Source: Variovorax gossypii
GTDB lineage: Bacteria > Pseudomonadota > Gammaproteobacteria > Burkholderiales > Burkholderiaceae_C
Direction: 5' to 3'
Assembly (NCBI RefSeq): GCF_003965815.1
Contig: NZ_RXOE01000002.1
Span: forward strand, 1 to 64,000
Length of the DNA stretch: 64,000 nt
Both the position numbers and the translations under genes were made by a program. Below are positions 60,656 through 64,000 of this stretch, in pieces (within the stretch, counting starts at the first letter, position 1; every line of letters starts with the position of its first letter). The notes under the pieces were generated by a model, which was not told the DNA's origin, did not search any database, and saw nothing but the letters and a program-made list of their open reading frames with translations.

Positions 60656-62760
60656 GGTGCCGAGGCTGCTGCGGCGGCCTTCGCGGCGCTGTCCTGCGCC
60701 TTGCGCGCGAACTCGGCGCGCAGCGCCTTGAGCTTCTCGCGCGGGTCTTCCTTGGTGGTGGCCTTGTCCAGGCCCATCTCGGCGATGAAGCGGCTCGGTA
60801 TGCAGGGCACCATCTCGCGGCCCTGCTTGCGCTTCTTGGTCCAGCTCACCGCCAGGCTGCGCTGCGCGCGCGTGATGCCCACGTACATCAGGCGGCGCTC
60901 TTCCTGCAGGCGCTGCAGCGTGTCCTCGCTCACCTTCTGCTGGCGGCCGTTGTCGTCGTCGAGCTTGAAGGGCAGCAGGCCCTCGCTCACGCCGATGAGC
61001 ATGACGTGCGGCCACTCGAGGCCCTTGGATGCGTGAAGCGTGGAGAGCGTGACCACGTCCTGGTCCTGCTCGCGCTCGCTGATGGTCGACAGCAGCGAGA
61101 TGGTCTGCGCCACCTCGAGCAGGCTCTTGCGCTCGGTCTCGATGCCGCCGCTGTCGGCGCCCGAGGTGTCGTCGAGCGTGCCGCCGGCGCGCTGCGACAT
61201 CCAGTCGACGAATTCCAGCACGTTGGTCCAGCGCGAGGCCGCGGCGGCTTCGCTGTCCTCGCCGTCGTACAGGTGCTTCTCGTAGTCGATCTCCTTCAGC
61301 CAGTCGAGCATGAAGGTGCGCGAGTCTTCCGCGCCCATGGTGCGGCGCGCGCGGTACTCGAGGTCGTTGATGTAGCGGCCGAACTCGTGGATGCCTTCCA
61401 GCGTGCGCTTGGGCATCACGCTGGGCAGCGAGGGGCTGAACAGCGCCTCGAACAGGCTCAGCTTGTACTGGCTCGCGAAGGTGCCCAGGCTCGCCAGCGT
61501 GGTGTGGCCGATGCCGCGCTTGGGCGTGGTGATGGCGCGCAGGAACGCCGGATCGTCGTCGTTGTTGACCCACAGGCGGAACCAGCCGCACAGGTCCTTG
61601 ATTTCGGCGCGGTCGAAGAAGCTCTGGCCGCCCGAGACCTTGTACGGGATCTGCGCCTTGCGCAGCGCCTGCTCGAACACGCGCGCCTGGTGGTTGGCGC
61701 GGTAGAGGATGGCGAAGTCGCGGAATTCCTTGTACTGCTTGCCCTGCGTGGTGGCCTCGCCCGCGCGGATGCTGACGATGCGCGCCACCGCGCGCTCGGC
61801 CTCGTGCACCTCGCTGTCGGCGTCGACGATGCGCACCGGCTCGCCCTCGCCGAGCTCGGAGAACAGCGTCTTCGGAAAGAGCTTGGGGTTGGGCCCGATC
61901 ACGTTGTTGGCCGCGCGCAGGATGGCGCTGGTGGAGCGGTAGTTCTGCTCCAGCTTGATGACCTTGAGCTTCGGATAGTCGACCGGCAGCTTGCGCAGGT
62001 TGTCCAGCGTGGCACCGCGCCAGCCGTAGATGGACTGGTCGTCGTCGCCCACCGCGGTGAAGTGGCCGCGCTCGCCGGCCAGGGCCCTGAGCACGTCGTA
62101 CTGCGTGGCGTTGGTGTCCTGGTATTCGTCCACCAGGATGTGGCCCATCATCGCCTGCCACTTGGCGCGCACTTCCGGGAATTCGTAGAGCAGCTTCAGC
62201 GGCATGCCGATCAGGTCGTCGAAGTCCACGCTCTGGTAGGCCAGCAGCCGCTCCTCGTAGCGGGCCATGATCTTCGCGGTGATGCGTTCGTTGTCGTCGG
62301 CGGCCTGGGCCTCGGCCTGCGCGGAGTTCAGGCCCATGTTCTTCCACTTGCTGATGGTCCACTGCCAGATGCGCGCGGTGGCGATGTCGGAAGTGCCGCC
62401 GGCATCCTTCAGGATCTTCGTCACGTCGTCGGCGTCGAGGATGCTGAACGCCTTCTTCAGGCCGAGCACGCTGCCGTCCTCGCGCATCATGCGCACGCCC
62501 AGCGCGTGGAAGGTGCACACCACGACCTTGCGCGCGTCCTTGCCGATGAGGTGCTTCGCGCGCTCGCGCATCTCGGCGGCCGCCTTGTTGGTGAAGGTGA
62601 TGGCCGCGATGCGCTGCGGCTCGATGCCCGACTGGATGAGCCGGCCGATCTTGTGCGTGATCACGCGCGTCTTGCCCGAGCCCGCGCCTGCGAGCACCAG
62701 GCAGGGACCGCTCATGTAGTTGACCGCTTCGAGCTGTGCGGGATTGAGACCGTGAGACAT
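60652..62760 (-). CDS. rep: Rep/UvrD-type DNA helicase
   Basis: 702 residues, superfamily 1A. Motif I AGAGSGKTR, Ia ITFTNKAAAEM, II DEYQDTN, III VGDDDQSIYGWRGA, IV LEQNYRS, V TLHASKGLEWPHV, VI EERRLMYVGITRAQ. Length and order fit Rep or UvrD; the Burkholderiales gene at this length is usually called rep/uvrD. The ATG at 62760 follows a purine-rich stretch. It unwinds DNA at stalled forks or during repair. Confidence 0.92.
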   Translation of the reverse strand: MSHGLNPAQLEAVNYMSGPCLVLAGAGSGKTRVITHKIGRLIQSGIEPQRIAAITFTNKAAAEMRERAKHLIGKDARKVVVCTFHALGVRMMREDGSVLGLKKAFSILDADDVTKILKDAGGTSDIATARIWQWTISKWKNMGLNSAQAEAQAADDNERITAKIMARYEERLLAYQSVDFDDLIGMPLKLLYEFPEVRAKWQAMMGHILVDEYQDTNATQYDVLRALAGERGHFTAVGDDDQSIYGWRGATLDNLRKLPVDYPKLKVIKLEQNYRSTSAILRAANNVIGPNPKLFPKTLFSELGEGEPVRIVDADSEVHEAERAVARIVSIRAGEATTQGKQYKEFRDFAILYRANHQARVFEQALRKAQIPYKVSGGQSFFDRAEIKDLCGWFRLWVNNDDDPAFLRAITTPKRGIGHTTLASLGTFASQYKLSLFEALFSPSLPSVMPKRTLEGIHEFGRYINDLEYRARRTMGAEDSRTFMLDWLKEIDYEKHLYDGEDSEAAAASRWTNVLEFVDWMSQRAGGTLDDTSGADSGGIETERKSLLEVAQTISLLSTISEREQDQDVVTLSTLHASKGLEWPHVMLIGVSEGLLPFKLDDDNGRQQKVSEDTLQRLQEERRLMYVGITRAQRSLAVSWTKKRKQGREMVPCIPSRFIAEMGLDKATTKEDPREKLKALRAEFARKAQDSAAKAAAAASAP

Positions 62761-62914
62761 GGGAGAAAAAGAGAACCTGAAGAGGCCGTGAAGAACGCCG
62801 TTGGGAACGGCTGGCGCAAAAGCAAAGCGGCCAATGATACGGGTGCGGCCCCCGCCGGGTTTGTAGGCCGGGCACTCCGATGCGGCCCCTCGGGCGCCAA
62901 ACGACAATGCACCG

Positions 62915-63937
62915 GTGCTGCCTGTATTCCTTGTTACTTTCCCTTTCTTCGCGTTGATCGCGGCCGGCTACGGCGCGGCCCGCGCCCGCATCCTGCCGCT
63001 GGACGCCATTCCCGGCCTCAACACCTTCGTGCTGTATTTCGCGCTGCCGTGCATGCTGCTGCGCTTCGGCGCGGGCACGCCCATCGGGCAGCTGCTCGAC
63101 GGCAGCGTTGCACTGATATGGGGCATCTGCGCGCTGGCGGTGGTGGCGGGAGTGGTCGCGTTCACGCGTAATTCGCGCGTGGGCTGGAACGACGCGGCCT
63201 TCGGCGCGCTGGTGGCCGCGTTTCCGAACACCGGCTTCATGGGCGTGCCGTTGCTGGTGGCCATCCTCGGCGCGCAGGCGGCGGGGCCGATCATCATCAC
63301 GATCGCGTTCGATCTCGTCGTCACTTCCTCGCTGTGCATCGCGCTGTCGCGGCTCGACGGGGCCGGCGGCGCCGGGCGGCACGGCGCCATGCTGGCGGCG
63401 CGCAAGGCGCTGCGCGGCATCGTGGTCAACCCGATGCCGTGGTCGATCCTGCTGGGCGTGCTGCTGTCGGCCGCGCGCTGGGCGCTGACGGGGCCCGTCG
63501 AGCGCACCATCGCCATGCTGGCCGATGCCGCCTCGCCGGTGGCGCTCTTCACTATCGGCGCGGTACTGGCCCGCTCGGCGCTGCTGGCGCGCGAGCACGA
63601 CGCCAGCGCGGCGGTGGCCGAGGCCATGGGCGCCACCGGCCGCATGCCGGCGGCCAAGGCTCCGTGGGGCGACGTGCTGCCGGTGGTGGCGGTGAAGCTG
63701 CTCGCTCACCCGCTGCTGGTGTGGAGCCTGGGGCTCGGCGCCATCGCGCTGGGGCTGCCGCTGTCGCATGCGGCGCTGGTGACGATCGTGCTGGTCGCGG
63801 CACTGCCGAGCGCGAGCAACGTCTCGATGCTGGCCGAGCGCTTCGGCGCGGACAACGGGCGCATCGCGCGCATCATCCTGTGGACGACGGTGATCGCCTT
63901 CCTGAGCTTTCCGCTGGCGGTGAGCGCGCTGAGGTGA
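62915..63937 (+). CDS. AEC (auxin efflux carrier) family transporter
   Basis: 340 residues with ten hydrophobic segments in two halves of five, the AEC layout. Signature parts: ALPCMLLRFGAGTP, FPNTGFMGVPLLVAILG, NPMPWSILLGVLLSA, ALPSASNVSMLAERFG. Exports small organic anions in characterised members; substrate unknown. GTG start at 62915; no stronger start nearby. Divergent from the helicase. Confidence 0.92.
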   Translation: MLPVFLVTFPFFALIAAGYGAARARILPLDAIPGLNTFVLYFALPCMLLRFGAGTPIGQLLDGSVALIWGICALAVVAGVVAFTRNSRVGWNDAAFGALVAAFPNTGFMGVPLLVAILGAQAAGPIIITIAFDLVVTSSLCIALSRLDGAGGAGRHGAMLAARKALRGIVVNPMPWSILLGVLLSAARWALTGPVERTIAMLADAASPVALFTIGAVLARSALLAREHDASAAVAEAMGATGRMPAAKAPWGDVLPVVAVKLLAHPLLVWSLGLGAIALGLPLSHAALVTIVLVAALPSASNVSMLAERFGADNGRIARIILWTTVIAFLSFPLAVSALR

Positions 63938-63947
63938 GGGTGAAGGG

Positions 63948-64000
63948 CTAGGGCGTCAGCACCCCGAGCTTGTACGGGTCGGCATCGGCGAGGCGCTCGC
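63948..64000 (-). CDS. 3' end of a minus-strand gene (partial)
   Basis: A TAG stop (63948-63950 on the minus strand) closes a frame that runs off the window edge; its last residues are ERLADADPYKLGVLTP. Position, convergent with the AEC gene, fits a real gene, but too little is visible to name it. Confidence 0.45.
   Translation of the reverse strand, partial: ERLADADPYKLGVLTP

Noticed and set aside
60149..63769. Very long minus-strand frame across lipoprotein, helicase and AEC genes
   Set aside because: Only its last 168 residues are real (the lipoprotein); the rest is out of frame with the helicase and Arg/Pro rich.

Overview
The window is a piece of a high-GC betaproteobacterial chromosome, most likely Comamonadaceae and close to Variovorax. 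This rests on the gene order tRNA-Trp, secE, nusG, rplK, rplA, rplJ, rplL, rpoB, rpoC, on the rsmB/ntrY/ntrX block that follows, and on protein character. It is an inference from reading, not from a database match.

Layout. (1) 1-12.4 kb: conserved transcription/translation operon, ending at a strong rho-independent terminator. (2) 12.4-18.3 kb: lemA-like gene, rsmB, a DUF4390 protein, and an NtrY-like kinase with an NtrX-like regulator that has lost its AAA+ domain; the genes from rsmB to the kinase overlap. (3) 18.3-31.5 kb: a stacked insertion hotspot at tRNA-Phe. A first island (18.4-28.7 kb) has a tyrosine integrase at the tRNA end and carries a serine recombinase, a BcgI-like restriction-modification pair with an unusually small specificity subunit, a complete tRNA-Leu(CAA), an Mrr-type nuclease and a putAbiC-type abortive-infection protein. 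It ends in a perfect 35-bp copy of the tRNA-Phe 3' end. Directly beyond that copy lie a second, P4-type integrase, a decayed third integrase and a fragment of an XRE-cupin regulator. (4) 31.6-36.5 kb: dctA-dctB-dctD for C4-dicarboxylate uptake, with a recognisable sigma-54 promoter before dctA. (5) 36.5-44.3 kb: MFS exporter, Asp/Glu racemase-like protein, PaaI-type thioesterase, a periplasmic molybdenum hydroxylase (large subunit, 2Fe-2S subunit, cytochrome c), an SDR enzyme and a divergent AraC regulator. (6) 44.3-50.4 kb: a polysaccharide synthesis/export-like operon (HlyD-type adaptor, six-hairpin-like secreted protein, GT2 synthase with PilZ). The synthase frame runs without a stop into a complete NodT-type outer-membrane efflux protein. 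(7) 50.4-52.5 kb: small secreted proteins. (8) 52.5-57.8 kb: a second mosaic region with an inverted tRNA-3'-end/terminator copy, IS630 and IS66 scraps, two XRE regulators, a MobC/relaxase mobilisation pair and an AlpA-type regulator. It ends against a truncated gene. (9) 58.1-64 kb: core genes nadE, pldA, a lipoprotein gene, a Rep/UvrD helicase and an AEC transporter.

How it fits together. The core genes are ordinary. The interest lies in the tRNA-Phe hotspot, whose cargo is mostly anti-phage defence, and in the 44-50 kb operon, where one reading frame seems to encode both an inner-membrane c-di-GMP-responsive synthase and an outer-membrane lipoprotein channel. Long open frames opposite rpoB/rpoC and elsewhere are high-GC artefacts and are left out.
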